A DNA stretch of 64,000 nucleotides from Pseudomonas botevensis (GTDB lineage Bacteria; Pseudomonadota; Gammaproteobacteria; Pseudomonadales; Pseudomonadaceae): positions 186,001 through 250,000 of the forward strand of contig NZ_JAHTKI010000016.1 in NCBI RefSeq assembly GCF_019145475.1. Reading direction: 5' to 3'. The notes beneath the pieces were generated by a model, which did no database searches, was not told the DNA's origin, and was given only the letters and a program-made list of their open reading frames with translations. Below, one piece after another: positions 52,763 to 63,934 of this stretch (the stretch's first letter is position 1; every line of letters starts with the position of its first letter). Both the position numbers and the translations under genes were made by a program.

Positions 52763-54228
52763 TGAATTCGCTATACATCGCAGGTGAATGGCTGGCCGGT
52801 CAGGGCGAAGCCTTTCAATCGCTGAACCCGGTGACCCAGCAGGTGCTGTGGTCGGGGGAGGGCGCCACCGCCGCGCAGGTCGAGTCCGCCGTGCAGGCCG
52901 CGCGTCAGGCGTTTCCGGACTGGGCGCGCCGCACCCTGGACGAGCGCATCAGCGTGCTCGAAGCCTTCGCCGCCGCCCTGAAGAATCACAGCGACGAACT
53001 GGCCCGCACCATCGGTGAGGAAACCGGCAAACCGCTGTGGGAGGCGGCGACCGAAGTCACCAGTATGGTCAACAAGATTGCGATCTCGGTGCAGAGCTAC
53101 CGCGAGCGTACCGGCGAGAAGAGCGGCCCGCTGGGCGACGCCACCGCCGTGTTGCGCCACAAGCCCCATGGCGTGGTCGCGGTGTTCGGCCCTTACAACT
53201 TCCCGGGGCACTTGCCGAACGGTCATATCGTGCCGGCGCTGCTGGCCGGTAACAGCGTACTGTTCAAGCCGAGCGAGTTGACCCCGAAAGTCGCCGAACT
53301 GACGGTCAAGTGCTGGATCGAGGCCGGTCTGCCGGCCGGCGTGCTCAACCTGCTGCAAGGCGCCCGCGAAACCGGGATCGCCCTGGCGGCCAATCCGGGC
53401 ATCGACGGCCTGTTCTTCACCGGTTCCAGCCGTACCGGTAACCACCTGCACCAGCAATTCGCCGGGCGCCCGGACAAGATCCTCGCGCTGGAGATGGGCG
53501 GCAACAACCCGCTGGTGGTCGATCAGGTCGCTGACCTCGATGCGGCGGTCTACACGATCATTCAGTCGGCGTTCATTTCCGCCGGTCAGCGTTGCACCTG
53601 CGCCCGCCGTCTGCTGGTGCCGCAAGGGGCGTGGGGCGACAGCCTGCTCAAGCGTCTGGTGGAAGTCAGCGCGACCATCGAGGTCGGTGCGTTCGATCAG
53701 CAGCCGGCGCCGTTTATGGGTTCGGTGATTTCCCTTGGCGCGGCCAAAGCGCTGATGGATGCCCAGGCGCATCTGCTGGCCAATGGCGCGGTGTCGCTGC
53801 TGGCGATGACACAGCCGCAGGCGCAGTCGGCGTTGCTGACGCCGGGCATCGTTGATGTGACGGCGGTTGCCGAGCGTTCCGACGAAGAGTTTTTCGGCCC
53901 GCTGCTGCAAGTGATCCGCTACGCCGATTTCGCGGCGGCGATTGCCGAAGCCAATGACACGGCGTTTGGTCTGGCCGCTGGCCTGCTGTCGGATTCCGAG
54001 GCGCATTACCAGCAGTTCTGGCTGGAAAGCCGTGCCGGTATCGTCAACTGGAACAAGCAACTGACCGGCGCCGCGAGCAGCGCGCCGTTCGGCGGCGTCG
54101 GCGCCTCGGGCAACCATCGCGCCAGTGCTTACTACGCGGCGGATTACTGCGCATACCCGGTAGCCTCGCTGGAAACCCCGAGCCTGGTGCTGCCGGCGGC
54201 CCTGACGCCGGGCGTGAAGATGGCGTGA
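52762..54228 (+). CDS. aruD: Succinylglutamate semialdehyde dehydrogenase
   Basis: A 488-residue aldehyde dehydrogenase that oxidises succinylglutamate semialdehyde to succinylglutamate with NAD+. The active Cys is in FISAGQRCTCARRLL (about residue 278), the general-base Glu in ALEMGGNNPLVV and the NAD-binding FTGSSRTGNHL at about 215-225. The length fits AstD. The translational overlap with aruG supports operon structure. A REP pair follows. Confidence 0.95.
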   Translation: MNSLYIAGEWLAGQGEAFQSLNPVTQQVLWSGEGATAAQVESAVQAARQAFPDWARRTLDERISVLEAFAAALKNHSDELARTIGEETGKPLWEAATEVTSMVNKIAISVQSYRERTGEKSGPLGDATAVLRHKPHGVVAVFGPYNFPGHLPNGHIVPALLAGNSVLFKPSELTPKVAELTVKCWIEAGLPAGVLNLLQGARETGIALAANPGIDGLFFTGSSRTGNHLHQQFAGRPDKILALEMGGNNPLVVDQVADLDAAVYTIIQSAFISAGQRCTCARRLLVPQGAWGDSLLKRLVEVSATIEVGAFDQQPAPFMGSVISLGAAKALMDAQAHLLANGAVSLLAMTQPQAQSALLTPGIVDVTAVAERSDEEFFGPLLQVIRYADFAAAIAEANDTAFGLAAGLLSDSEAHYQQFWLESRAGIVNWNKQLTGAASSAPFGGVGASGNHRASAYYAADYCAYPVASLETPSLVLPAALTPGVKMA

Positions 54229-54232
54229 TGCC

Positions 54233-54313
54233 CTTCGCAGGCAAGCCCGCTCCCACAGGATGTGTGCTGGATACACCATCCCGACCTGTGGGAGCCGGGC
54301 TTGCCCGCGAATG
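54233..54313. repeat. REP inverted pair between aruD and aruB
   Basis: CTTCGCAGGCAAGCCCGCTC (from 54233) and its inverted partner GTGGGAGCCGGGCTTGCCCG (from 54288) flank about 25 nt. Confidence 0.75.
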
Positions 54314-54379
54314 CCGCGACGCAGTCTCGAAACTTAGTAACTGAAGCCTATAACAACAGATTCTCGTGGAGCCTCGCTG

Positions 54380-55726
54380 ATGAAATCCTATGAAGTCAAT
54401 TTTGACGGTCTAGTGGGGCCGACCCATAACTACGGTGGTCTGTCCTACGGCAACGTGGCGTCCCAGAGCAACAGCCAGCAGTCTTCCAACCCGAAGGAAG
54501 CTGCGCTGCAAGGCCTGGCGAAAATGAAAGCGCTGATGGAAATGGGCTTTCAGCAGGGCGTGCTGGCACCGCAGGAGCGCCCGGATGTGGCTGCCTTGCG
54601 CCGTCTGGGCTTCAGTGGCACCGATGCTCAGGTGATTGAGCGCGCCGCGAAAGAAGCGATGCCGCTGCTGGTCGCCAGTTGCTCGGCGTCGAGCATGTGG
54701 GTGGCCAACGCCGCTACCGTCAGCCCGAGCGCCGACACCGCTGACGGCCGCGTGCATTTCACCGCTGCCAACCTCAACTGCAAATATCACCGCAGTATCG
54801 AGCACCCGACCACCAGCCGTGTGCTGGGCGCGATGTTTGCCGATCAGCAGCACTTCGCCCACCACGCCGCACTGCCGGCGGTGGCGCAGTTTGGCGATGA
54901 AGGCGCAGCCAACCACACGCGTTTCTGTCGTGAGTACGGTGAAGCCGGCGTCGAATTCTTCGTGTTCGGTCGCAGTGCGTTCGACACCCGTTACCCGGCG
55001 CCGCAGAAATACCCGGCGCGCCAGACCCTCGAAGCGTCCCAGGCGGTTGCCCGTCTGCACGGCCTGCGTGATGACGGCGTGGTCTACGCTCAGCAGAATC
55101 CGGCGGTGATCGATCAGGGTGTGTTCCACAACGACGTGATCGCGGTGGGCAACGGCGAGGTGCTGTTCTATCACGAGGACGCGTTCCTCGACACCGACAA
55201 CATGCTGGCGGAACTGGCGAGCAAACTCGCCAAGGCCGGCGGGAAATTCCAGTCTGTCTGCGTACCGCGTTCGGCGGTCACCGTGGATGACGCGGTTCGT
55301 TCCTACCTGTTCAACAGCCAGCTTCTGTCGCGTCCTGACGGCTCGATGCTGTTGATCGTGCCGGAAGAATGCCGCAGCAACGAGCGTGTCTGGAATTACC
55401 TGCAAGGCCTGACCAGCTCTGGCGGAGTGATCCGCGAGGTGAAGGTCTTCGATCTCAAGCAAAGCATGCAGAACGGCGGTGGCCCGGCCTGCCTGCGACT
55501 GCGCGTCGCGCTCAACGAGACCGAGCTGGCGGCGGTCAATCCAGGCGTTATCATGACGGCCCCGTTGTACGGTTCGTTGACCGCATGGGTTGAAAAGCAC
55601 TACCGCGACCGCCTGAGCGAAAACGATCTGGCGGACCCGCAGTTGCTGCTTGAATGCCGGACGGCACTGGATGAACTGACGCAAATCCTTAAACTGGGCG
55701 CGGTTTATCCATTCCAGATCAATTGA
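54380..55726 (+). CDS. aruB: Succinylarginine dihydrolase
   Basis: A 448-residue AstB that splits succinylarginine into succinylornithine, CO2 and two ammonia. The start MKSYEVNFDGLVGPTHNYGG is diagnostic, with the substrate-binding SCSASSMWVANAATVSPSAD (about 110-129), NLNCKYHRSIEHPTT and the catalytic Cys near the end in NGGGPACLRLRVAL. It has AruB's usual length. The RBS GGAG lies in GTGGAGCCTCGCTG. Confidence 0.96.
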   Translation: MKSYEVNFDGLVGPTHNYGGLSYGNVASQSNSQQSSNPKEAALQGLAKMKALMEMGFQQGVLAPQERPDVAALRRLGFSGTDAQVIERAAKEAMPLLVASCSASSMWVANAATVSPSADTADGRVHFTAANLNCKYHRSIEHPTTSRVLGAMFADQQHFAHHAALPAVAQFGDEGAANHTRFCREYGEAGVEFFVFGRSAFDTRYPAPQKYPARQTLEASQAVARLHGLRDDGVVYAQQNPAVIDQGVFHNDVIAVGNGEVLFYHEDAFLDTDNMLAELASKLAKAGGKFQSVCVPRSAVTVDDAVRSYLFNSQLLSRPDGSMLLIVPEECRSNERVWNYLQGLTSSGGVIREVKVFDLKQSMQNGGGPACLRLRVALNETELAAVNPGVIMTAPLYGSLTAWVEKHYRDRLSENDLADPQLLLECRTALDELTQILKLGAVYPFQIN

Positions 55727-55784
55727 TGGCCGGCGCGCCGCCCGAGCGCGGCGCGCGGTTCGTCTACCCCAGAGAGTAAAAGAC

Positions 55785-56075
55785 ATGAGCGATTCCCTGC
55801 AGCTGATCCTTGAAGACACCGACGGCACGCAGCTGCAAACTTCCTGCACCCGCTTCGCGGTCATGTGGCAAGGCAAGGAAGTCTGGATTCAGCAGGACGG
55901 CCGTGGCCAATTGCTGATCGGCGTGGACGTCGAAGAAGATGATGCCGAGTATGCCAACCTGCTGTTGCGCCCATTGGCGACTAATCTGGTAAGTCTGCAA
56001 CTGGAAATGGAGCCGGCCGACCTCGGCGACGACGAGGGACATGTTCACGGCCCGGACTGCAAACACGATCACTAA
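55785..56075 (+). CDS. Small acidic protein with His/Cys tail, in aru operon
   Basis: A 96-residue acidic protein that corresponds in position to PA0900 of PAO1, between aruB and aruE. Residues 1-75 look like a compact alpha/beta domain (LQLILEDTDGTQLQTSCTRF, VMWQGKEVWIQQDGRGQLLI). The end, EGHVHGPDCKHDH, could bind a metal such as zinc or nickel. The databases' label 'topoisomerase II' for such proteins has no support in this sequence. It has GAGAG before the ATG and lies 12 nt before aruE, so it is co-transcribed. Its role in arginine use is unknown. Confidence 0.8.
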   Translation: MSDSLQLILEDTDGTQLQTSCTRFAVMWQGKEVWIQQDGRGQLLIGVDVEEDDAEYANLLLRPLATNLVSLQLEMEPADLGDDEGHVHGPDCKHDH

Positions 56076-56087
56076 GGAAACCGCTCT

Positions 56088-57098
56088 ATGCTCGCCCTCG
56101 GCAAACTGCTTGAACTGACCCTCGCCGGCCGCGAACCGGCGGAGAAGACTCAACTGACTGTCGAAGGCGTGCGCATGCGCTGGTTGAGCGAAGGCGCGCT
56201 GGAAGTCCGGCCGCCGGAAGTACGCGACAATGGCCTGGATCTGCTGCTGTCCGCCGGGATCCATGGCAACGAGACAGCACCGATCGAACTGCTTGATCGG
56301 CTGTTGCATGACATCGCACGCGGCGATTTGAAGCCGCGCGCACGCATTCTGTTCCTGTTCGGCAATCCCGAGGCGATTCGCAAGGGCGAGCGTTTCGTCG
56401 AGCAGGACGTCAATCGGCTGTTCAATGGCCGTCACGAGCAAAGCAGCGGTTCCGAAGCCCTGCGCGCCTGTGAGCTCGAGCGCCTGGCTGCGAGCTTCTT
56501 CAGCGTGGCGGACCGCCAGCGCCTGCATTACGATCTGCACACGGCGATTCGGGGTTCGAAGATCGAGCAGTTCGCCCTGTATCCGTGGAAAGAGGGACGT
56601 CAGCATTCCCGTCGCGAACTGGCGCGCCTGCGCGCCGCCGGGATGGAAGCGGTGCTGTTGCAGAACAAACCGTCGATCGTGTTCAGCTCCTACACCTACG
56701 ACAAGCTCGGTGCCGAGTCCTTCACGCTGGAATTGGGCAAGGCGCGGCCGTTCGGGCAGAACGCCGGGGTCAACGTCTCGCTGCTGGAAACCCGTCTGAA
56801 GCAGATCATCGAAGGCAACGAGCCGGATCCGGCCCAGGAAGGCCTGGACGGTTTGCAGCTATTCAGTGTGGCGCGGGAAATCATCAAGCACAGCGATGCG
56901 TTCCGCCTGAACCTGCCGGCGGACATCGAGAACTTTTCCGAACTGGATGAGGGCTATGTGGTGGCCGAGGACCTGGCAAGCACGCGCTGGGTCATTGAAG
57001 AGCAGGGCGCGCGGATCATCTTCCCCAACCCCAAGGTCAGGAACGGCTTGCGCGCAGGCATCCTGATCGTGCCGGCGACTGACGAAGGCCTGGCCTGA
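56088..57098 (+). CDS. aruE: Succinylglutamate desuccinylase
   Basis: A 336-residue zinc hydrolase ending the AST pathway: succinylglutamate to succinate and glutamate. Zinc ligands are in SAGIHGNETAPIELLDRL (H-x2-E, about residues 62-65) and YDLHTAIRGSKIEQFALYP (H about 148). The catalytic Glu is in YDKLGAESFTLELGKARPFG. The gene lies 12 nt after the small acidic gene. The REP pair at 57126 separates it from ribH. Confidence 0.95.
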   Translation: MLALGKLLELTLAGREPAEKTQLTVEGVRMRWLSEGALEVRPPEVRDNGLDLLLSAGIHGNETAPIELLDRLLHDIARGDLKPRARILFLFGNPEAIRKGERFVEQDVNRLFNGRHEQSSGSEALRACELERLAASFFSVADRQRLHYDLHTAIRGSKIEQFALYPWKEGRQHSRRELARLRAAGMEAVLLQNKPSIVFSSYTYDKLGAESFTLELGKARPFGQNAGVNVSLLETRLKQIIEGNEPDPAQEGLDGLQLFSVAREIIKHSDAFRLNLPADIENFSELDEGYVVAEDLASTRWVIEEQGARIIFPNPKVRNGLRAGILIVPATDEGLA

Positions 57099-57125
57099 GC
57101 CGATTTTTTAGCTGGCATATATCGA

Positions 57126-57198
57126 ATGTGGGAGCGGGCTTGCTCGCGAAAGCGGTCTGACTGACACACCGCCTTCGCGAGCAAGCCCGCTCCCACAT
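57126..57198. repeat. REP inverted pair between aruE and ribH
   Basis: ATGTGGGAGCGGGCTTGCTC (from 57126) and its near-perfect inverted partner (57168-57198, ending GCCCGCTCCCACAT) can form one long hairpin. It lies between convergent genes and probably terminates both. Confidence 0.8.
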
Positions 57199-57210
57199 CG
57201 GGGTTTGAAA

Positions 57211-57720
57211 CTAGACCGCTACCGCGCGCGGCTCGCTACGACGCAGCGCACGCACCTTCATCAGCGTATCGGCGCAGGTTTTCGCCGCTTCCTGACCCTT
57301 GTGTACGAAATGCTCGAAGAAGAACTTCTGGTGTTCTTCGCCGGCGTGGAAGTGATGCGGGGTCAGGGACACCGAGAACACCGGCACTTCGGTTTCCAGT
57401 TGCACTTGCATCAGGCCGCTGACGACCGACTGAGCGACGAACTCGTGACGGTAGATCCCGCCGTCCACCACCAGGGCTGCCGCAACGATACCGGCATAAC
57501 GACCGGTCTTGGCCAGCAACTTGGCGTGCAGGGGCATTTCAAAGGCGCCGCCGACTTCGAAGAAGTCGATATCCGATTCCTGATAACCCTGGGCGAGCAT
57601 TTCGGTGACGAAGCCGTGACGGCTCTGGTCGACGATTTCTTTGTGCCAGCAGGCCTGGATGAACGCGACGCGCTCGCCCTGAGGGTGTTTGATCTTGCTG
57701 TCGATAGCGGTGGGTTGCAT
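57211..57720 (-). CDS. ribH: 6,7-dimethyl-8-ribityllumazine synthase, RibH2 type
   Basis: A 169-residue lumazine synthase that condenses a ribityl-pyrimidine with dihydroxybutanone phosphate in riboflavin synthesis. Core motifs are FIQACWHKEIVDQSRHGFV (about residues 19-37), FFEVGGAFEMPLHAKLLA (about 53-70), and the HHFHAGEEHQKFF C-terminal segment. The pattern fits the type II (RibH2) enzymes that form decamers, rather than the main operon enzyme. ATG 57720 starts MQPTAIDSKI. An FMN riboswitch lies about 107 nt upstream, so the gene is shut off when FMN is abundant. No other rib genes are near. Confidence 0.88.
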   Translation of the reverse strand: MQPTAIDSKIKHPQGERVAFIQACWHKEIVDQSRHGFVTEMLAQGYQESDIDFFEVGGAFEMPLHAKLLAKTGRYAGIVAAALVVDGGIYRHEFVAQSVVSGLMQVQLETEVPVFSVSLTPHHFHAGEEHQKFFFEHFVHKGQEAAKTCADTLMKVRALRRSEPRAVAV

Positions 57721-57826
57721 GTTCTGACTCCTGTTTGTGTGAAAAACAGGGCATTTATGAATCGAAAGGGATTCGAGGGTACGCACGCGCACAACACACG
57801 CGGACGGCCCTTTGGCGTCAATCCCG

Positions 57827-57990
57827 TTCTCTCTTCATCCGGACTATGACCGTCGGCCCCGGAATCACACCGGGTCTGCTGACCTTGCCGCTGACCACGG
57901 GTTGACCCGTGCCCATCGCCAAGCGCTCGCGGGCTATGCGCATTGCGCGCAATTACCGCCGGTGGGGAATTACACCCCGCCCTGAGAACG
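57827..57990 (-). ncRNA. FMN riboswitch (RFN element) upstream of ribH
   Basis: Read on the minus strand, the region begins TTCTCAGGGCGGGGTGTAAT, continues TTCCCCACCGGCGGTAAT, then AGCCCGCGAGCGCTTGG, GTCAGCAGACCCGGTGTGAT, TCCGGGGCCGACGGTCATAG and ends TCCGGATGAAGAGAGAACGG. These are the conserved core segments of the RFN element in order. It binds FMN and reduces expression of the following gene. It lies in the 471-nt gap between ribH and ltaE; GCCGCCC/GGGCGGC at 57996-58015 lies on its 5' side. Confidence 0.95.
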
Positions 57991-58191
57991 TTTGTGCCGC
58001 CCGTTCTTGGGCGGCGCAGCGTTTTTAACACAGATTGGCGAGCCGTGCATTGCGCCTTTACGATGATTGCCATCGAGTTTTTTGACGTAAGGAAACGACT
58101 TTTCCTCGAAGCGGGGTTGATTAATCGGCGCTGTGGCCGCAGTAATTCCCCTTCGAAAGGGATTTCCCCTGCTGACTTTGAGGCCAGGTTC

Positions 58192-59196
58192 ATGAGCGTT
58201 ATCGATCTTCGCAGCGACACCGTCACCCAACCGACCCCGCAAATGCTCGACGCGATGACCCGCGCGGATACCGGTGACGATGTGTACGGCGAAGATCCGA
58301 CGGTCAATCGTCTGGAGGCCGAACTGGCAAAACGGCTGGGTTTTGCGGCGGCGCTGTTCGTTCCGACCGGCACCATGAGCAACCTGCTGGGCCTGATGGC
58401 GCACTGCGAGCGCGGTGACGAATACATCGTCGGGCAACAGGCGCATACCTATAAATACGAAGGCGGCGGCGCGGCGGTGCTGGGCTCGATCCAGCCGCAA
58501 CCGCTGGAAGTGCAGGCAGACGGCTCGCTGGATCTGGACCAGGTGGCGGCGGCGATCAAACCCGACGATTTCCACTTCGCCCGTACCCGTCTGCTGGCCC
58601 TGGAAAACACCATGCAAGGCAAGGTGCTGCCGCTGGAATACCTGGCCCGCGCCCGGCGTTTTACTCAGGACAATGGCCTGGCCCTGCATCTGGACGGTGC
58701 CCGTTTGTATAACGCGGCGGTCAGGCTCGGCGTCGATGCCCGGGAAATCACCCGGTATTTCGATTCGGTTTCGGTGTGCCTGTCCAAAGGCCTCGGCGCC
58801 CCGGTCGGCTCGGTGTTGTGTGGTTCGGTCGAGTTGATCGGCAAGGCGCGCCGCTTGCGCAAAATGGTCGGCGGCGGCATGCGTCAGGCCGGGTTGCTGG
58901 CGGCGGCGGGGCTGTATGCGCTGGATCATCACGTCGAGCGTCTGGCGGACGACCATGCCAACGCGCAGTTTCTGGCCGAAGGCCTGCGCGGCGCCGGTTT
59001 TTCCGTCGAGCCGGTGCAGACCAACATGGTCTACGTGCAGATGGGGGATCGCGCGGAAGCGATCAAGGCGTTTGCCGCCGAGCGCGGGATCAAATTGAGC
59101 GCTGCCGCCCGTCTGCGGATGGTCACGCACATGGACGTCAATCGCTCGCAAATCGAGCAAGTGATCGCGACATTCGTCGAGTTTTCGCGCAAGTGA
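58192..59196 (+). CDS. ltaE: Low-specificity L-threonine aldolase
   Basis: A 334-residue PLP enzyme that splits L-threonine or L-allo-threonine to glycine and acetaldehyde. It begins MSVIDLRSDTVTQPT; the PLP lysine is in VSVCLSKGLGAPVGSV (about residues 192-207) and MREMV-like KMVGGGMRQAGLLAAAG follows. YGEDPTVNRLE and PTGTMSNLLGLMAH are family blocks. ATG 58192 begins the conserved N-terminus. It lies upstream of alaS, with a gap of about 146 nt, so it is probably a separate unit. In PAO1 the ltaE orthologue is elsewhere. Confidence 0.92.
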   Translation: MSVIDLRSDTVTQPTPQMLDAMTRADTGDDVYGEDPTVNRLEAELAKRLGFAAALFVPTGTMSNLLGLMAHCERGDEYIVGQQAHTYKYEGGGAAVLGSIQPQPLEVQADGSLDLDQVAAAIKPDDFHFARTRLLALENTMQGKVLPLEYLARARRFTQDNGLALHLDGARLYNAAVRLGVDAREITRYFDSVSVCLSKGLGAPVGSVLCGSVELIGKARRLRKMVGGGMRQAGLLAAAGLYALDHHVERLADDHANAQFLAEGLRGAGFSVEPVQTNMVYVQMGDRAEAIKAFAAERGIKLSAAARLRMVTHMDVNRSQIEQVIATFVEFSRK

Positions 59197-59262
59197 CAGC
59201 GTTAGCCGTCCAATTGACCGTATCTATCGTATAAACACGCTGTACCCCGCGCGCAGGGCCGA

Positions 59263-59268
59263 TATAAT
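59263..59268 (+). promoter_or_regulatory. Candidate -10 hexamer of alaS
   Basis: TATAAT at 59263-59268, about 75 nt upstream of alaS, is a perfect -10; the corresponding -35 (TGTACC at 59241-59246, 16-nt spacer) is weak. Confidence 0.4.
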
Positions 59269-59342
59269 GCGGCCCTTTGCCGTCGTTTCGTCTGTTGACG
59301 TTTCGCACAGGCCTTTGGCCGCAGCCTCCGTGGAAGAACCTA

Positions 59343-61967
<2,625 letters not shown>

Positions 61968-62057
61968 GACGGCCCGTCGGGTCCGCAGTCTAGTGGCGGG
62001 CCTGACGGCTGTTCGAGTGATTATTGGGCGCCCTTCATGGGCAGAGGCGGCTTTGAA

Positions 62058-63299
62058 ATGGCTTTGATCGTACAGAAATTTGGAGGCACCTCGGTCGGCA
62101 CTGTCGAGAGAATCGAGCAGGTCGCCGACAAGGTTAAGAAATTCCGCGATGCCGGCGACGACCTGGTGGTTGTGCTGTCTGCAATGAGCGGCGAAACCAA
62201 CCGTCTGATCGATCTGGCCAAGCAAATCAGTGGCGAAGATCAGCCGGTTCCGCGCGAGCTGGACGTGATCGTCTCCACCGGTGAGCAGGTGACGATTGCC
62301 CTGTTGGCCATGGCGCTGATCAAGCGCGGTGTGCCGGCGGTGTCGTACACCGGCAACCAGGTGCGGATCCTGACGGACAGTGCGCACAATAAAGCGCGTA
62401 TCTTGCAGATTGATGACCAGAAGATCCGTGGTGACCTGAAAGCCGGTCGCGTGGTGGTTGTCGCCGGTTTCCAGGGCGTCGACGAGCACGGCAACATCAC
62501 CACCCTCGGTCGTGGCGGTTCCGATACCACCGGTGTGGCGTTGGCCGCCGCGCTGAAGGCTGACGAATGCCAGATCTACACCGACGTCGATGGTGTCTAC
62601 ACCACCGACCCGCGCGTGGTGTCCGTGGCGCAGCGTCTGGACAAGATCACCTTCGAAGAGATGCTGGAAATGGCCAGCCTCGGTTCCAAGGTGCTGCAGA
62701 TCCGCGCCGTGGAGTTCGCCGGCAAGTACAACGTTCCGCTGCGCGTACTGCACAGCTTCAAGGAGGGTCCGGGCACCCTCATTACTATTGATGAAGAGGA
62801 AACCATGGAACAGCCGATCATTTCCGGCATCGCCTTCAACCGCGATGAAGCCAAGCTGACCATCCGTGGCGTGCCAGACACCCCGGGCGTGGCGTTCAAG
62901 ATTCTCGGCCCGATCAGTGCCGCGAACATCGAAGTCGACATGATCGTGCAGAACGTCGCGCACGATAACACCACCGACTTCACCTTCACCGTGCACCGCA
63001 ACGACTACCAGTCCGCGCAGACCGTGCTGGAAAATACCGCTCGCGAGATCGGTGCCCGTGAAGTGGTTGGCGACACCAAGATTGCCAAGGTCTCGATCGT
63101 CGGCGTCGGCATGCGTTCCCACGCAGGCGTGGCCAGCCGCATGTTCGAATCCCTGGCCAAGGAAAGCATCAACATCCAGATGATCTCGACTTCGGAAATC
63201 AAGGTTTCCGTGGTGATCGAGGAGAAGTATCTGGAACTGGCTGTGCGCGCCCTGCACACGGCTTTCGAACTGGACGCTCCGGCCCGCCAGGGCGAGTGA
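62058..63299 (+). CDS. lysC: Aspartate kinase
   Basis: A 413-residue monofunctional aspartokinase, first step of Lys/Thr/Met synthesis. The kinase starts MALIVQKFGGTSVGTVERI and includes TGEQVTIALLAMAL and TTLGRGGSDTTGVALAAAL; two ACT domains (about residues 265-410) bind lysine and threonine for feedback inhibition. ATG 62058 begins the family N-terminus. An in-frame ATG at 62805 with its own GAGGA could start a separate 164-residue ACT subunit. A terminator follows. Confidence 0.96.
   Translation: MALIVQKFGGTSVGTVERIEQVADKVKKFRDAGDDLVVVLSAMSGETNRLIDLAKQISGEDQPVPRELDVIVSTGEQVTIALLAMALIKRGVPAVSYTGNQVRILTDSAHNKARILQIDDQKIRGDLKAGRVVVVAGFQGVDEHGNITTLGRGGSDTTGVALAAALKADECQIYTDVDGVYTTDPRVVSVAQRLDKITFEEMLEMASLGSKVLQIRAVEFAGKYNVPLRVLHSFKEGPGTLITIDEEETMEQPIISGIAFNRDEAKLTIRGVPDTPGVAFKILGPISAANIEVDMIVQNVAHDNTTDFTFTVHRNDYQSAQTVLENTAREIGAREVVGDTKIAKVSIVGVGMRSHAGVASRMFESLAKESINIQMISTSEIKVSVVIEEKYLELAVRALHTAFELDAPARQGE
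62796..62807 (+). promoter_or_regulatory. Internal ribosome site in lysC
   Basis: GAGGA (62796-62800) stands four nt before an in-frame ATG at 62805 (codon 250), just before the ACT domains. Some aspartokinases (Bacillus LysC II, Corynebacterium LysC) make an alpha/beta pair by such internal initiation. Whether it is used here is inference. Confidence 0.45.
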
Positions 63300-63310
63300 T
63301 GCGTTGTCCG

Positions 63311-63336
63311 AAGGGCGCGGTCTGACCGCGCCCTTT
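63311..63336 (+). terminator. Rho-independent terminator of lysC
   Basis: AAGGGCGCGGT (63311-63321) pairs with ACCGCGCCCTT (63325-63335) around CTG, followed by TATTTTT. Confidence 0.85.
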
Positions 63337-63485
63337 ATTTTTGAATGGCGCGAAGTGCAGAACTGTTCTTTTGCTCGCGCTGGTCAATACTCAGGCATGT
63401 AGGGCTACGATCGCTCCGGTTGTAGGTCGGGTGCCTTTTTTTTGCAGACTGTTGTCCCTGAACTGAATTGCGTGAGGAGAAAGGT

Positions 63486-63674
63486 ATGCTGATTCTGACT
63501 CGTCGGTGCGCAGAAAGCCTGATTATCGGTGATGGCGAAATCACCGTGACCGTGCTCGGCGTTAAAGGAAATCAAGTGCGTATCGGCGTCAACGCCCCGA
63601 AAGAGGTGGCCGTGCACCGTGAGGAAATTTACCTGCGTATCAAGAAAGAGAAGGACGAAGAACCAAGCCATTAA
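63486..63674 (+). CDS. rsmA: Carbon storage regulator CsrA/RsmA
   Basis: A 62-residue RNA-binding translational regulator that binds GGA motifs near ribosome sites; in Pseudomonas it is countered by RsmY/RsmZ under GacA. The whole protein is conserved: MLILTRRCAESLIIGDGEIT, VTVLGVKGNQVRIGVNAPKE, VAVHREEIYLRI. Both RNA-contact ends (L4/T5/R6/R7 and R44) are present. ATG 63486 has GAGGAGAAAGG upstream. Its place after lysC and before two tRNA genes is as in PAO1. Confidence 0.97.
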   Translation: MLILTRRCAESLIIGDGEITVTVLGVKGNQVRIGVNAPKEVAVHREEIYLRIKKEKDEEPSH

Positions 63675-63693
63675 TTTTTATCGTTTTTTATGT

Positions 63694-63722
63694 TTGCAAA
63701 CGGGGAAGAAGCTGGTTAATAT
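63694..63722 (+). promoter_or_regulatory. Sigma70 promoter of tRNA-Ser
   Basis: TTGCAA (63694-63699) and TAATAT (63717-63722) are separated by 17 nt and lie 15 nt before the tRNA. GCCCCG after the -10 resembles a stringent GC discriminator. Confidence 0.6.
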
Positions 63723-63736
63723 ACGCCCCGTGTTGC

Positions 63737-63827
63737 GGAGAGCTGGCCGAGTGGCCGAAGGCGCTCCCCTGCTAAGGGAGTACACCTCACAAGGGTGTCG
63801 GGGGTTCGAATCCCCCGTTCTCCGCCA
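63737..63827 (+). tRNA. tRNA-Ser (GCT anticodon)
   Basis: The 91-nt sequence runs from GGAGAGCTGGCCGAGTGGCC to TTCTCCGCCA. It has the acceptor stem GGAGAGC/GTTCTCC, D-arm, anticodon loop CTGCTAA (GCT at 63771-63773, decoding AGC/AGU), a long variable arm as in serine tRNAs, the GGTTCGAATC T-loop and encoded CCA. Confidence 0.96.
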
Positions 63828-63892
63828 TTATTTGCTTAGTACGTCGTAATCTGGCTTTTTCTGTAAGTTGTTGAATTTATTAGAAAAAGTGG

Positions 63893-63920
63893 TTGGAATA
63901 GAGATTAGACGGGCTATAAT
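63893..63920 (+). promoter_or_regulatory. Sigma70 promoter of tRNA-Arg
   Basis: TTGGAA (63893-63898) and a perfect TATAAT (63915-63920) with a 16-nt spacer, 14 nt before the tRNA; GCGGCGC follows the -10 as a GC discriminator. Confidence 0.65.
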
Positions 63921-63934
63921 GCGGCGCAACAAAT

